Below are positions 44,171-52,993 of a DNA stretch of 64,000 nt, piece by piece. The stretch spans positions 45,508 to 109,507 of the forward strand of contig CAXTZG010000003.1 in assembly GCA_964248625.1 (NCBI GenBank), written 5' to 3'. Within the stretch, counting starts at the first letter, position 1; the number at the start of each line of letters is the position of its first letter. Source of the stretch: Lichenicola sp964248625. Lineage in GTDB: Bacteria > Pseudomonadota > Alphaproteobacteria > Acetobacterales > Acetobacteraceae. Made by a program: the position numbers and the translations under genes. Under the pieces are notes generated by a model. That model saw only the letters and a list, made by a program, of their open reading frames with translations. It ran no database searches and was not told the DNA's origin.

Positions 44171-45274
44171 TTGGGCCTGACCGCCAGTCTGCCGGATTCC
44201 GATGGGACCACAAGTCGTGGCCCCGGATCGGGCATCCAGGACCGGGCGGGACGGAGTGCGGGCGACCGGCGTGACGACGCGACCGGCGAGGCCGCTCTCA
44301 AGGCGCTGTCGGACCTGCTCGAGGATGACATGCAGGCCTGCAACCGGGCCATCGTCGCCCGCATGGACAGTCCGGTCGCGCTGATCCCGCAGCTCGCGGC
44401 CCATCTCGTCGCCGCCGGCGGCAAGCGGCTGCGGCCGCTGCTGACGCTCGCCGCCTCGCGCCTGTGCGGATATCGGCCCGGCCCCGTGGCGCGGCACGTC
44501 AACCTCGCCGCCTGCGTCGAGTTCATCCATACCGCGACCCTGCTGCATGACGACGTGGTCGATGAGAGCCAGCTCAGGCGCGGGCTCGCCAGCGCCAACG
44601 CGGTGTTCGGCAACAAGGCCTCGGTGCTGGTCGGCGACTTCCTGTTCGCGCGCTCGTTCCAGCTGATGACCGAGGACGGCTCGCTCGAGGTGATGGCGAT
44701 CCTGTCCAAGGCGTCCGCCACCATCGCCGAGGGCGAGGTGCTGCAGATGGCGACGCAGAACGACCTGTCGACCTCCATGGAGCGCTATCTCGAGGTGATC
44801 CACGGCAAGACCGCGGCCCTGTTCGCGGCAGCCTGCCGGGTGGGCGCGGTGGTGGCCGAGCGTCCGGAAGCGGAAGCGCTGGCGCTCGACGGCTACGGCA
44901 CCAATCTCGGCATGGCGTTCCAGCTGGTCGACGACGCGCTCGACTACGCCGCCGACCAGAGGCTGCTCGGCAAGACCGTCGGCGACGACTTCCGCGAGGG
45001 CAAGATCACCCTGCCGGTGCTGGCCGCCTATGAGGCCGGCTCCGAGCAGGACCGCGTCTTCTGGCGCCGGGTCATCGAGGACAGCGCGCAGGAGCCGGAC
45101 GATCTCGACCATGCGCTGGAGCTGATCGCCCGTACCGACGCGATCGGCACCACGCTGCGCCGTGCGACAGACTATGCGGAGCGGGCGCAGCAGGCGTTGC
45201 GGGTGTTTCCCGACAGCCGCATCCGCGGGCTGCTGGGCGAGGTCGCCGCCTATACCGTCAGCCGCGGACGCTGA
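44171..45274 (+). CDS. ispB: Long-chain trans-polyprenyl diphosphate synthase (octaprenyl/decaprenyl type)
   Basis: About 367 residues; makes the side chain of ubiquinone from FPP and IPP. First aspartate-rich motif HDDVVDES (LLHDDVVDESQLRRG), second motif FQLVDDALDY, and the usual GGKRLRPLLTLAASRL, KASVLVGDFLFARSFQLM and GKTVGDDFREGKITLPVL. Product chain length cannot be read off. No ATG fits the N-terminus; TTG 44171 with GGAGAG eight bases upstream is the best start, giving about 50 residues before LSDLLEDDMQ. GTG 44156 is possible. The last 17 bases overlap murI, which is convergent. Confidence 0.9.
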   Translation: MGLTASLPDSDGTTSRGPGSGIQDRAGRSAGDRRDDATGEAALKALSDLLEDDMQACNRAIVARMDSPVALIPQLAAHLVAAGGKRLRPLLTLAASRLCGYRPGPVARHVNLAACVEFIHTATLLHDDVVDESQLRRGLASANAVFGNKASVLVGDFLFARSFQLMTEDGSLEVMAILSKASATIAEGEVLQMATQNDLSTSMERYLEVIHGKTAALFAAACRVGAVVAERPEAEALALDGYGTNLGMAFQLVDDALDYAADQRLLGKTVGDDFREGKITLPVLAAYEAGSEQDRVFWRRVIEDSAQEPDDLDHALELIARTDAIGTTLRRATDYAERAQQALRVFPDSRIRGLLGEVAAYTVSRGR

Positions 45275-46082
45275 TCGCCCGGCCCGGATCGAACGACCGG
45301 ATGCGGCCGTAGCCATAGGCGGCGAGGCCCGCCAGCAGCAGCGCCTCGTCCCGCGGCGGTCCGGTGAACCAGGCCTCGCCGGCGCCGTCGGCAGCCTCCG
45401 GTGCCGCGATCCCGCCCAGCACCGCCTCGGCGCGGCGCGCCACGGCACCCGCCGGATCGAGCCAGGCGATGCCGGGCGGCGACAGGGCGCGCAGCGCCGG
45501 CAGCAGCACCGGGTAGTGGGTGCAGCCCAGGCCGACCACGTCGATGCGCTCGCCGCCCGGCTGGCCGAACAGCTGGTCGAGCTCGCGCCGGATCGCGTCA
45601 TGGTCGACCGCGCGGCGCCGGAAGGCCTCCTCGGCGATGTCGGCGAGGCCGCGCGCGCCATGCGCGATCAGGACGCAGTCGGGCGCGAACCGGGCCTGCA
45701 GGTCGCGCAGGTAGGGGCGGCGGACCGTGGCGGCGGTGGCCAGCAGGCCGATGTACCGGGTGCGGCTGACCGTGGCGGCCCACTTGATCGGCGGCACGCA
45801 GCCGATGAAGGGCAGATCGAAGCGCGCCCTGAGCGCCTCCAGCGCGATCGTGCTGGCGGTGTTGCAGGCGACCACCACCACGTCCGGCCGCAGCCGGGCG
45901 ACCGCCTGCGCCACCAGGGCTGCGACCCGCTCGATCAGCAGGGCGTCCGGCAGCTCGCCATAAGGGAACACCGCGTTGTCGGCGAGATAGTCGATCCTGG
46001 CATCGGGCAGGATCGCCCGCAGCTCGGACACGACCGACAGGCCGCCGATGCCGGAATCGAAGGCGAGCAGCCGTCCGCTCAT
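45258..46082 (-). CDS. murI: Glutamate racemase
   Basis: 274 residues; converts L- to D-glutamate for peptidoglycan. Conserved: LAFDSGIGGLSV at residues 5-16, YLADNAVFPYGELP, the first catalytic Cys in VVACNTASTIAL (about residue 74), and the second in GLGCTHYPVLLPAL (about residue 186). The start at 46082 (MSGRLL) is natural. Its 3' end overlaps the ispB 3' end by 17 bases. It lies 15 bases downstream of pyrE on the same strand and is probably co-transcribed with it. Confidence 0.95.
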   Translation of the reverse strand: MSGRLLAFDSGIGGLSVVSELRAILPDARIDYLADNAVFPYGELPDALLIERVAALVAQAVARLRPDVVVVACNTASTIALEALRARFDLPFIGCVPPIKWAATVSRTRYIGLLATAATVRRPYLRDLQARFAPDCVLIAHGARGLADIAEEAFRRRAVDHDAIRRELDQLFGQPGGERIDVVGLGCTHYPVLLPALRALSPPGIAWLDPAGAVARRAEAVLGGIAAPEAADGAGEAWFTGPPRDEALLLAGLAAYGYGRIRSFDPGRAISVRG

Positions 46083-46097
46083 GCCGGGGCCGGCCGG

Positions 46098-46874
46098 TCA
46101 GGCTTCCGCGAGCTTGGCCTTCTTGCGCGCGAGCGCCTCCTCGGCGCTGGCGACGCCGCCGTGCTTGGCCGACCAGGCGCACGGATCCTCCAGGAAGCGG
46201 CGTACCTCGGCCCCGGCGGCCTCCGAGAAATAGGGCCGTTCCGCGCAGGCCTCCAGCACGTCCCACCAGGTGCAGAGCGCGTGCAGCGACACGCCCATCT
46301 CCGACAAGGTGCGATGCGCGCCGGGGAACACGCCGTAGAAGAACACCACGAACGCATGGTCGACGATGGCGCCCGCGTCCCGCAGCGAGTTCGCGAACAC
46401 GATCTTGGAGGCGCCGTCGGTGGTCAGGTCCTCGACCAGCAGGGTGCGCTTGCCTTCCGGCACGTCGCCCTCGATCAGCGCGTTGCGGCCGAAGCCCTTG
46501 GGCTTCTTGCGCACATAGGCCATGGGCAGCAGCATGCGGTCGGCGATCCAGGCGGCGAACGGGATGCCCGCGGTCTCGCCGCCCGCCACCACCTCGATGC
46601 TCTCGTAGCCGATATGGCGGCCGATCTTCTCGACGCCCAGCTCGCAGATCTTGGTTCGGGCGCGCGGGAAGAAGATGATGCGGCGGCAGTCTATATAGAC
46701 CGGCGACTTCCAGCCCGAGGTCAGGGTGTAGGGCTCCTCGGGGCGGAAATTGACCGCCTTGATCTCCAGCAGCAGCCGCGCCGTGGTCAGGGCCGCGTCG
46801 CGATCCCAGTCGGTCATCGCCGTGCGGATCGGCAGGGCGCGCCCCGACCCATCGCTCAGCCCCTCTGCGTTCAT
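46098..46874 (-). CDS. pyrE: Orotate phosphoribosyltransferase
   Basis: 258 residues; forms OMP from orotate and PRPP in UMP synthesis. The PRPP-binding motif is LLVEDLTTDGASK near residue 150, with flexible-loop residues YVRKKPKGFGRNA and the early FTLTSG-like motif YTLTSGWKSPVYIDCRR. The C-terminal extension of about 40 residues (FLEDPCAWSAKHGG to the end) is longer than in E. coli PyrE, as in other alphaproteobacteria. ATG 46874 is chosen because AAGGGA is eight bases upstream; 46883 and 46817 are alternatives. It heads a pyrE-murI unit and is divergent from the ELM1-like gene. Confidence 0.94.
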   Translation of the reverse strand: MNAEGLSDGSGRALPIRTAMTDWDRDAALTTARLLLEIKAVNFRPEEPYTLTSGWKSPVYIDCRRIIFFPRARTKICELGVEKIGRHIGYESIEVVAGGETAGIPFAAWIADRMLLPMAYVRKKPKGFGRNALIEGDVPEGKRTLLVEDLTTDGASKIVFANSLRDAGAIVDHAFVVFFYGVFPGAHRTLSEMGVSLHALCTWWDVLEACAERPYFSEAAGAEVRRFLEDPCAWSAKHGGVASAEEALARKKAKLAEA

Positions 46875-46964
46875 GCTCGCCATCCCTTTATGCCAACCGA
46901 GTCAGTCTCCACTATCCAAGATGACGACGATACGCCACCGCCGCAGTCCGGAGTTCGAGGATCG

Positions 46965-47918
46965 ATGGGGACGACACGGCTGCTGGTGCTGCCCGAATCG
47001 CCGGTCTGGGTGATGGAGGATCGCGGCGCCGCCTGCTTCGGCCAGGCGGCGGCGATCGCCGGGCGTCTCGGCCTGCCGTTCCGGCGCATCGGCGCCCGCG
47101 GCGTCGGCGGCCAGGTGCCGGGCGGCAGCAGGCCGGCCCTGGTGCTGTCCGCCGGTGGCCGGGCGGCCGCCCAGGCCCTGCTGCTGCGGGCGCGCCATGG
47201 CTGCCGCATCGTGCATTGCGCCGCCGTCCGGCCGCCGCTGCCGGCACGGCTGCTCGGCTATCCGTTCGATCGCATGGTGCTGCCCGGCGTCGGTCCCGAC
47301 CAGACGGCCGAGGGTCGGCTGATCCCGGCCCTGGGACCGCTGCACGTGGTGTCCCCGGCCCTGCTCGCCCGCGCGCGCGACGTCTGGGCCGAGCGGCTCG
47401 CGCATCTGCCGTCGCCGCGGATCGTGGTGCTGCTGGGCGCCGAGGCCCCGGACGCGCAGGCCGCGTCCGGGCTGGCGCGGCAGGTGGCGCAGATGGCGCG
47501 CCAGCGTCATGGCTGCGTGCTGGCGGCGATGCTGGCCGGCTGCCCGCCGGAGGTTTCCGACGCCTTCGCCGCCGGTCTGTCCGCCTGCGTCAACCTGGTG
47601 CATCGGGACGGCGAGCCCGGCGAGAACCCCGCACTCGGCTTCCTCGGCTGCGCCGACGCGGTGGTCGCCGCCTGGACCGCGGCCCAGGCGCTCAGCGAAG
47701 CCTGCGCCGCCGCGGCACCGGTCTTCGTGGTGCAGGCTCCGGGCAGTGCCGCAGCCCTGTTCGCCGAGCGGCTGATGGGGCTGGATCAGGCGCGCCCGCT
47801 GCTGGAGTCGCTGCAGCCCTGGCCGCGCACGCCGCTGGACGAGGCCGGCCGCATCGCCCGGACGATCCGCAGCACGCTGCTGACCGGCCCGGCCCGGCTC
47901 CCGGCCGGTCGCAGGTAG
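46965..47918 (+). CDS. ELM1/DUF1022-family protein
   Basis: 317 residues, related to the mitochondrial-fission ELM1 group and glycosyltransferase-B-like folds. Visible family parts: VLPESPVWVMEDRGAACFGQA at the start, ALVLSAGGRAAAQALLLR, VLPGVGPDQ, RIVVLLGAEA near residue 155, and the late APVFVVQAPG with MGLDQARPL. The bacterial function is not established. ATG 46965 follows GAGG by five bases; an in-frame ATG at 46890 would nearly abut pyrE and has no ribosome binding site. Its neighbours are pyrE and gltA, with no functional link evident. Confidence 0.78.
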   Translation: MGTTRLLVLPESPVWVMEDRGAACFGQAAAIAGRLGLPFRRIGARGVGGQVPGGSRPALVLSAGGRAAAQALLLRARHGCRIVHCAAVRPPLPARLLGYPFDRMVLPGVGPDQTAEGRLIPALGPLHVVSPALLARARDVWAERLAHLPSPRIVVLLGAEAPDAQAASGLARQVAQMARQRHGCVLAAMLAGCPPEVSDAFAAGLSACVNLVHRDGEPGENPALGFLGCADAVVAAWTAAQALSEACAAAAPVFVVQAPGSAAALFAERLMGLDQARPLLESLQPWPRTPLDEAGRIARTIRSTLLTGPARLPAGRR

Positions 47919-48004
47919 CGCTTGAAACAAGCCGGAAGCCTGTGCATAACATAGGCCAGATCTTGCGAACGACTCGCAACTCGTCGAGTGAGGAGATCCG
48001 GACA

Positions 48005-48244
48005 TTGACCGGTCGTACACCCACCATCACGCGCAACTGCGAGCGTGCGGTCGTCACCGCCTATCGTGAGCTGCGCGAGTGCGGCACGATCGACATCCAT
48101 GCGTTCTACGCGTGCACGACGCTCTATCGCATCCATCATCCGGAGGCGTCGATCGAGGAGGCGCGGCATCTGGTGTCGGAATGGATCGACCATCACGTGA
48201 ACCGGGAAGCCGACGGCGACACGCCCGGCTGCGACTGCGACTGA
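48005..48244 (+). CDS. Small protein of unknown function
   Basis: Not recognised. 79 residues from a TTG at 48005, chosen because AGGAG lies nine bases upstream; a GTG at 47942 is in frame. The product is mixed helical and polar (NCERAVVTAYRELRECGTID, then HAFYACTTLYRIHHPEASIEE, LVSEWIDHHVNRE) and ends CDCD. Four cysteines and several histidines (HHP, DHHVN) raise the possibility of metal binding, without proof. It converges on gltA with a hairpin between them. Confidence 0.55.
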   Translation: MTGRTPTITRNCERAVVTAYRELRECGTIDIHAFYACTTLYRIHHPEASIEEARHLVSEWIDHHVNREADGDTPGCDCD

Positions 48245-48275
48245 CGGTTATCCTGACGAGCGCCTTTGGCGGAAC

Positions 48276-48294
48276 CCAGGGGCGGGGCCCCTGG
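48276..48294. terminator. Symmetric hairpin between convergent small gene and gltA
   Basis: CCAGGGGC-GGG-GCCCCTGG: perfect 8-bp stem, 3-base loop, identical in stem to the hairpin at 29348-29366. It lies 2 bases from the gltA stop between convergent genes. Probably a bidirectional stop or a small dispersed repeat. Confidence 0.6.
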
Positions 48295-48296
48295 CC

Positions 48297-49598
48297 TCAC
48301 CCCCGCTCGGCGAGCGGCACCAGATCCCGGCGTCCCGCCCCGGTATAAAGCTGCCGCGGGCGTCCGATCCGCTGACCGGGCTCCTCGATCATCTCCTTCC
48401 ACTGGCTGATCCAGCCGACGGTGCGCGCGACCGCGAACAGCACGGTGAACATGCTGGTCGGGATGCCCATCGCCTTGAGGATGATGCCCGAATAGAAATC
48501 GACGTTCGGATACAGCTTGCGCTGCACGAAATAGGGATCCTCCAGCGCGATGCGCTCGAGCTCGACGGCCAGGTCGAGCATCGGCTCGTCGGTGATGCCG
48601 AGCTCGGCCAGCACCTCGTGGCAGGTCTGCTGCATGATCTTCGCCCGCGGGTCGAAGTTCTTGTACACCCGGTGCCCGAAGCCCATCAGCTTCACGCCGC
48701 TGTTCTTGTCCTTCACCCGGGCGACGAAGTCAGGAATATTTTCCTTCGTGCCGATCTCGGCCAGCATCTTGAGCACCGCCTCGTTGGCGCCGCCATGCGC
48801 CGGTCCCCACAGGGCGGCGATGCCGGCCGCGATGCAGGCGAACGGGTTGGCGCCGGTGGAGCCGGCCAGTCTCACGGTCGAGGTCGAGGCGTTCTGCTCG
48901 TGGTCGGCATGCAGGATCAGGATGCGGTCCATCGCGCGCGCCAGCACCGGGCTGACCGTGTAGTCCTCCGACGGCATCGCGAACATCATGTAGAGGAAGT
49001 TCTCGGCATAGCCGAGATCGTTCCGCGGATACATGAACGGGAAGCCCATCGAGTATTTGTACGCCCAGGCCGCCAGCGTCGGCACCTTGGCGATCAGCCG
49101 CAGGGCCGAGATCTCGCGCTGCCTGGGATCGTTGATGTCGTGATGGTCGTGGTAGAAGGCCGACAGCGCGCCGACCGTGCCGCACAGCATCGCCATCGGA
49201 TGCGCATCGCGGCGGAAGCCGTTGAAGAAGTGGCGCAGCTGCTCGTGCAGCATGGTGTGCTGCTTGATCTGCGTCTCGAAGGCCTGTTTTTCCGCCCCCG
49301 TCGGCAGCTCGCCGTTCAGCAGCATGTAGGCGACCTCAAGGAAGCTGGCCTTCTCGGCGAGCTGGTCGATCGGGTAGCCGCGATGCAGCAGCACGCCCTG
49401 GTCGCCGTCGATGAAGGTGATCTTGCTTTCGCACGCCGCGGTGGTGCCGTAGGCGGGATCGTAGGTGAAGAGGCCGAGATCGTTCTGCAGCTTGCGGATG
49501 TCCGCCACCGCCGGGCCGAGCGTCCCGGTCAGCACGGGAAGGGCGGCGGTCTTGCCATCATAGCTGACGGTCGCGGTGGACGAGGCAGGCGCGCTCAT
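48297..49598 (-). CDS. gltA: Citrate synthase
   Basis: 433 residues, type II (NADH-sensitive, hexameric) citrate synthase of the TCA cycle. Active-site residues: His in LILHADHEQNASTSTVR, His in MGFGHRVYKNFDPRA, and Asp in YPNVDFYSGIIL. The N-terminal domain has FTYDPAYGTTAACESKITF, then GVLLHRGYPIDQLAE. ATG 49598 (MSAPASS) follows AGGAAC. It is monocistronic by position: 133 bases after the sixA stop on the same strand, with a hairpin at its 3' end. Confidence 0.97.
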   Translation of the reverse strand: MSAPASSTATVSYDGKTAALPVLTGTLGPAVADIRKLQNDLGLFTYDPAYGTTAACESKITFIDGDQGVLLHRGYPIDQLAEKASFLEVAYMLLNGELPTGAEKQAFETQIKQHTMLHEQLRHFFNGFRRDAHPMAMLCGTVGALSAFYHDHHDINDPRQREISALRLIAKVPTLAAWAYKYSMGFPFMYPRNDLGYAENFLYMMFAMPSEDYTVSPVLARAMDRILILHADHEQNASTSTVRLAGSTGANPFACIAAGIAALWGPAHGGANEAVLKMLAEIGTKENIPDFVARVKDKNSGVKLMGFGHRVYKNFDPRAKIMQQTCHEVLAELGITDEPMLDLAVELERIALEDPYFVQRKLYPNVDFYSGIILKAMGIPTSMFTVLFAVARTVGWISQWKEMIEEPGQRIGRPRQLYTGAGRRDLVPLAERG

Positions 49599-49731
49599 GA
49601 CGGGTTCCTGTTCCAATGGACACGGCCCTGCAGGCCGGTCGGCTGTCGCGTATTCCGGTCCCGGCGATGACGGCCGAGAATAGGAGTGAAGGAAACGGGG
49701 TGGCAACCGTGCCTCCGCCAGGACGGCCCGG

Positions 49732-50253
49732 TCATGCGCGGATCACCTGCACCTCGCGGACCGCGTGCGGCTGCAGGTCGCGCCAGCCCGCCTCGAACGC
49801 GACATCCACCAGGCAGCAGGTCGGCATGCCGTTCGGCAGGGCCGCCGCGCCGGCGCCGTGCGCTCCGTTCCCGAGATGCAGAGCCAGCTCGTGCAGTCCG
49901 GGATTGTGGCCGACCAGCAGCGCGGTGACGATGCCGTCCGGGATCTCGTGCAGCGCCGCCAGCAAGGTGGCCGCATCGGCGAGGTAGAGCCCGCCCAGGA
50001 TCTCCAGCGCGGGAGCCGGCGCCTCGAACGGTGCCAGCAGCTCCCAGGTCCGGCGCGTGCGCAGGGCGCTGCTGACCAGCGCAAGCCCGGGCCGCAGCGC
50101 CAGACGGCGCATCCGCTCGCCAAGCGCCAGGGCGTCGCGGCACCCGCGTTCGGACAGGTCGCGATGGTGGTCGCCCCCCGCGCCGTCCAGCTCGGCCAGG
50201 GCCTTGGCATGACGCAGCAGCAGCAGCCGGCGAGCGGGAACGGTGTCCGCCAC
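49732..50253 (-). CDS. SixA-like histidine phosphatase
   Basis: 173 residues of the histidine phosphatase superfamily. The nucleophile His is in LLLLRHAKALAELDG at residues 10-24, and the second catalytic His is in LLVGHNPGLHELALHL near residue 118. The length fits SixA-type phosphohistidine phosphatases rather than phosphoglycerate mutases. The likely role is dephosphorylating phosphohistidine proteins; substrate unknown. It begins two bases after the chorismate mutase stop, so these genes are co-transcribed. Confidence 0.87.
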   Translation of the reverse strand: MADTVPARRLLLLRHAKALAELDGAGGDHHRDLSERGCRDALALGERMRRLALRPGLALVSSALRTRRTWELLAPFEAPAPALEILGGLYLADAATLLAALHEIPDGIVTALLVGHNPGLHELALHLGNGAHGAGAAALPNGMPTCCLVDVAFEAGWRDLQPHAVREVQVIRA

Positions 50254-50255
50254 GA

Positions 50256-50558
50256 TCAGGCGATACCGGGCGCGCGGGCGATGGCCTCGTGATGGCGGAT
50301 GACCTCGCGGATCACGAAGGCCAGGAACTTCTCGGCGAAATCCGGATCGAGCTTGGCATCGCGCGCCAGTTCGCGCAGGCGCGCCACCTGGCGCGTCTCG
50401 CGCGCGGGATCGGCAGGCGGCATGCCGTGACGCGCCTTCAGCCGGCCCACCGCCTGGGTGCAGCGGAAGCGCTCGGCCAGCATGTGGATCAGGGCGGCGT
50501 CGATATTGTCGATGCTGCGGCGCAGGTCCGCCAGCATTTCCGCCGGGTCGGCGTCCAT
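50256..50558 (-). CDS. AroQ-type chorismate mutase
   Basis: 100 residues, all helical; rearranges chorismate to prephenate on the Phe/Tyr path. Conserved: LADLRRSIDNIDAALIHMLA, ERFRCTQAVGRLKARHG and DPARETRQVARLRELA, giving the Arg/Lys/Glu residues of the AroQ active site. It is a stand-alone domain, not fused to prephenate dehydratase. ATG 50558 is used because an in-frame extension to 50675 is unlike the family. It is next to sixA, with a two-base gap. Confidence 0.9.
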   Translation of the reverse strand: MDADPAEMLADLRRSIDNIDAALIHMLAERFRCTQAVGRLKARHGMPPADPARETRQVARLRELARDAKLDPDFAEKFLAFVIREVIRHHEAIARAPGIA

Positions 50559-50640
50559 CCTGCGTCCTGCAGCATCATCCACCCGCGCGTTCCTCGACCT
50601 CATGCCGTGGATCGATCCCTGCACGGCTTGGCCGCACACA

Positions 50641-51369
50641 TCAAGGGGCGGCAGCGCCTGCATCGTCGTGGCCATGCCTGGCCGGGGCGGGCAGGGCGGG
50701 CAGGTCGATCCAGGCCAGGTGACCGCCCTTGCCGGCGCCGGTGTCGGTGAAGATCGCGTTGCCGCCAGACCGGCCCTGCTTGCGCCACGGCCGTCCGTCG
50801 GTGCTGCGCTGGTCGTGGCCGCAATAGACCGTGAAGCCCTCGGGGATGTGATCGATCCAGTTCAGGCGGCGTTCCGGAAAGCCGTCCTCCTGCATCCGGC
50901 CGGTGGTTTCCCCGAACAGGGCGCGGGACAGCAGGTGGGTGACGCGTTCCAGGCCCGGCGGCGGGTCCTGGTGCAGCATCCCGGTATGGAAGCCGCCATG
51001 CACGAAGACGACATGGCCGCGCACCAGCCAGGCCGGCGCACGCGCGATCTCCTCGTAGGCGCGCCCGGCCAGTTCCTCGTCGAGCTGCGCCAGGGTTGCT
51101 TCCAGCGGCGGATCGGGGCGCATCTTGCGGCCGGCGAGGGCACGGCCGAGCTTGCGGTCGTGATTGCCCAGCATGAACAGCCCGCGCTTCTCGTCGATCA
51201 GCCGGAACATGATGCGCAGCACCCGCGCGCTGTCGGGCCCGTGATCCACCAGATCGCCGAGCTGGATCACGAACCGCTCGGTCGCCACGGCATGGCTGAA
51301 GGCGACCGCGTCGCCATGCACGTCGCCGACGATGCGCAGCGGCCGACCAGGCGGGATCAGCGCCATCAT
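50641..51369 (-). CDS. Calcineurin-like metallophosphoesterase (diadenosine/protein phosphatase type)
   Basis: 242 residues. The five metal-site blocks of calcineurin-like phosphoesterases are visible: IVGDVHGD (residues 14-21), QLGDLVDHGPDS, MLGNHDRKLG, FVHGGFHTG and YCGHDQRS. It is similar to bacterial Ser/Thr phosphatase-like or Ap4A hydrolase-like proteins; the substrate is not known. MMALIPPG at 51369 is chosen, with an alternative one codon later. It starts 10 bases after the photolyase gene on the same strand, so it belongs to the repair-gene run. Confidence 0.85.
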   Translation of the reverse strand: MMALIPPGRPLRIVGDVHGDAVAFSHAVATERFVIQLGDLVDHGPDSARVLRIMFRLIDEKRGLFMLGNHDRKLGRALAGRKMRPDPPLEATLAQLDEELAGRAYEEIARAPAWLVRGHVVFVHGGFHTGMLHQDPPPGLERVTHLLSRALFGETTGRMQEDGFPERRLNWIDHIPEGFTVYCGHDQRSTDGRPWRKQGRSGGNAIFTDTGAGKGGHLAWIDLPALPAPARHGHDDAGAAAP

Positions 51370-51379
51370 CCCGCCAGGC

Positions 51380-52921
51380 TCATGCCGCGGCGCGCGCCGC
51401 CGGATCGGCGGCTCGGCTGCGCACGGTGTCGCGGAATGCCGCGAGCGCGCGGTCGCGACCCTCGTCGAGGCCGACGATCGGCCGGGGATAAGTCTCGCCG
51501 ATCCGGATGCCGGCCTTGTCGAGCACCGCCGCCGGCGCTTCCCAGGGCGCATGCAGCCAGCGGTCGGGCAGGGCGGCGACCTCGGGCACGTATTGCCGCA
51601 CGTAGCGGCCGTCGGGATCGAACTTCCTGCCCTGCGTGACCGGGTTGAAGATGCGAAAGAAGGGCTGGCTGTCGGTGCCGGTGCCCGCGACCCATTGCCA
51701 GCTCACCGCGTTGGTGGCGAGGTCGGCATCGACCAGCGTGTCCCAGAACCAGGCCTCGCCCTGCTGCCAGGGCAGCAGCATGTGCTTGGTCAGGTAGGAG
51801 GCGGTGATCATCCGCACCCGGTTGTGCATCCAGCCCTGCTGCCAGAGCTGGCGCATGCCGGCATCGACGATCGGGATGCCGGTGCGGCCCTGGCTCCAGG
51901 CGCGCAGGCCGTCCGCGTCGTCGCGCCAGGGCAGGCCGGCAAAGGCCGCGCGCATCGACACGTCCGGCACAGTGGGGTTGTGCCACAGCAGGTAGGCGGC
52001 GAACTCGTGCCACAGGATCTCGCCCTGGAAGGTCTCGAAGCCGCCGGCGCGCGCGCCCTCGAGCCGCGCCGCCGCCTCGCGGGCTGCATGCCAGACCTGG
52101 TTTGCCGACAGCTCGCCCCAGTGCAGGTGCGGGGACAGCATCGAGGTGCCCTTCGGATCGCCGGGGATGTTGCGGGACTGGCCGTAGCCGTCGAGCCGCG
52201 CGTCGAGGAAGTCGTGCAGGTGCTGTGCCGCACCCGTCTCGCCGGGGGTCCAGGTGTCGCGCATGCCGCCGGCCCAGTCGGGGGCGGTGGGCAGCAGCTG
52301 CCAGTCCTGCAGCCGGTCGCTGGCCGGGAGCGCGTCCGGGCCGGGGATGTGGGCCGGTGCCGGCAGGGGCGGCTCGGGATCGGGCAGGGCGCGGCAGGTG
52401 CGGGCGAACGGGGTGTAGATGCCGTAGCGGGTGCCGGTCTTGGAGCGGATCGCGTCGAGATCGAACAGGGTGGACACGCGGTGCGCCACCAGCCCGCGGC
52501 CGTCAGCTTCGAGGGCCGCGGCCACCGTCGCGTCGAGCCGGCGCAGCCACGGCTCGTGCGCCAGGCCGCACTGCACGCTGCCCGCCCCGGTCTCGCGCGC
52601 CAGCGCCGGGATGATCGAGGCGGCGTCCCCCCGACGCAGGATCAGGCTGGTGCCGCGTTCGGCAAAGGCGCGGCCGAGCGATTCCAGGCTGTGATGCAGC
52701 CACCAGCGCGACGCCCCGCCTGGCGCCCAGTCGCCGCCGGCCGCCTCGTCGAGCACGAACACCGGCAGCACCCGCTCGGCCTGCGCCAGGGCCGCCACCA
52801 GCGCGTTGTGATCCGCCAGCCGCAGATCCTGCCGCAGCCACAGCAGCGCCAGCGTTCCGCCGGCCCTGGCCTGCACCGGCTTGCTTTGCGGTCTCGTCGC
52901 CCCTGCCTTACGGCCAGCCAT
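51380..52921 (-). CDS. phrB: Deoxyribodipyrimidine photolyase (class I CPD type)
   Basis: 513 residues; light-driven repair of cyclobutane pyrimidine dimers using FAD and an antenna pigment. The N-terminal antenna domain starts LLWLRQDLRLADHNALVAAL. The FAD/DNA domain contains GTSMLSPHLHWGELSANQVW, ILWHEFAAYLLWHNP, and GIPIVDAGMRQLWQQGWMHN, then RVRMITASYLTKHML, WQQGEAWFWDTLVDADLATN and the Trp chain region NAVSWQWVAGTG. The start at 52921 (MAGRKAG) is preferred to 52960. It lies downstream of pdeM and upstream of the phosphoesterase, all minus strand. Confidence 0.95.
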   Translation of the reverse strand: MAGRKAGATRPQSKPVQARAGGTLALLWLRQDLRLADHNALVAALAQAERVLPVFVLDEAAGGDWAPGGASRWWLHHSLESLGRAFAERGTSLILRRGDAASIIPALARETGAGSVQCGLAHEPWLRRLDATVAAALEADGRGLVAHRVSTLFDLDAIRSKTGTRYGIYTPFARTCRALPDPEPPLPAPAHIPGPDALPASDRLQDWQLLPTAPDWAGGMRDTWTPGETGAAQHLHDFLDARLDGYGQSRNIPGDPKGTSMLSPHLHWGELSANQVWHAAREAAARLEGARAGGFETFQGEILWHEFAAYLLWHNPTVPDVSMRAAFAGLPWRDDADGLRAWSQGRTGIPIVDAGMRQLWQQGWMHNRVRMITASYLTKHMLLPWQQGEAWFWDTLVDADLATNAVSWQWVAGTGTDSQPFFRIFNPVTQGRKFDPDGRYVRQYVPEVAALPDRWLHAPWEAPAAVLDKAGIRIGETYPRPIVGLDEGRDRALAAFRDTVRSRAADPAARAAA

Positions 52922-52993
52922 CGCGTCGATCGTCCCGGTTTGTTCCAGACAAGGAAACAAGCGAGCCGGGGGTCGGGTTGCGGCAGGACAGTG

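Noticed and set aside
46890..46964. Upstream ATG giving the ELM1-like protein 25 extra residues
   Set aside because: It has no ribosome binding site and lies only six bases from the divergent pyrE reading frame; ATG 46965 has GAGG at good spacing.
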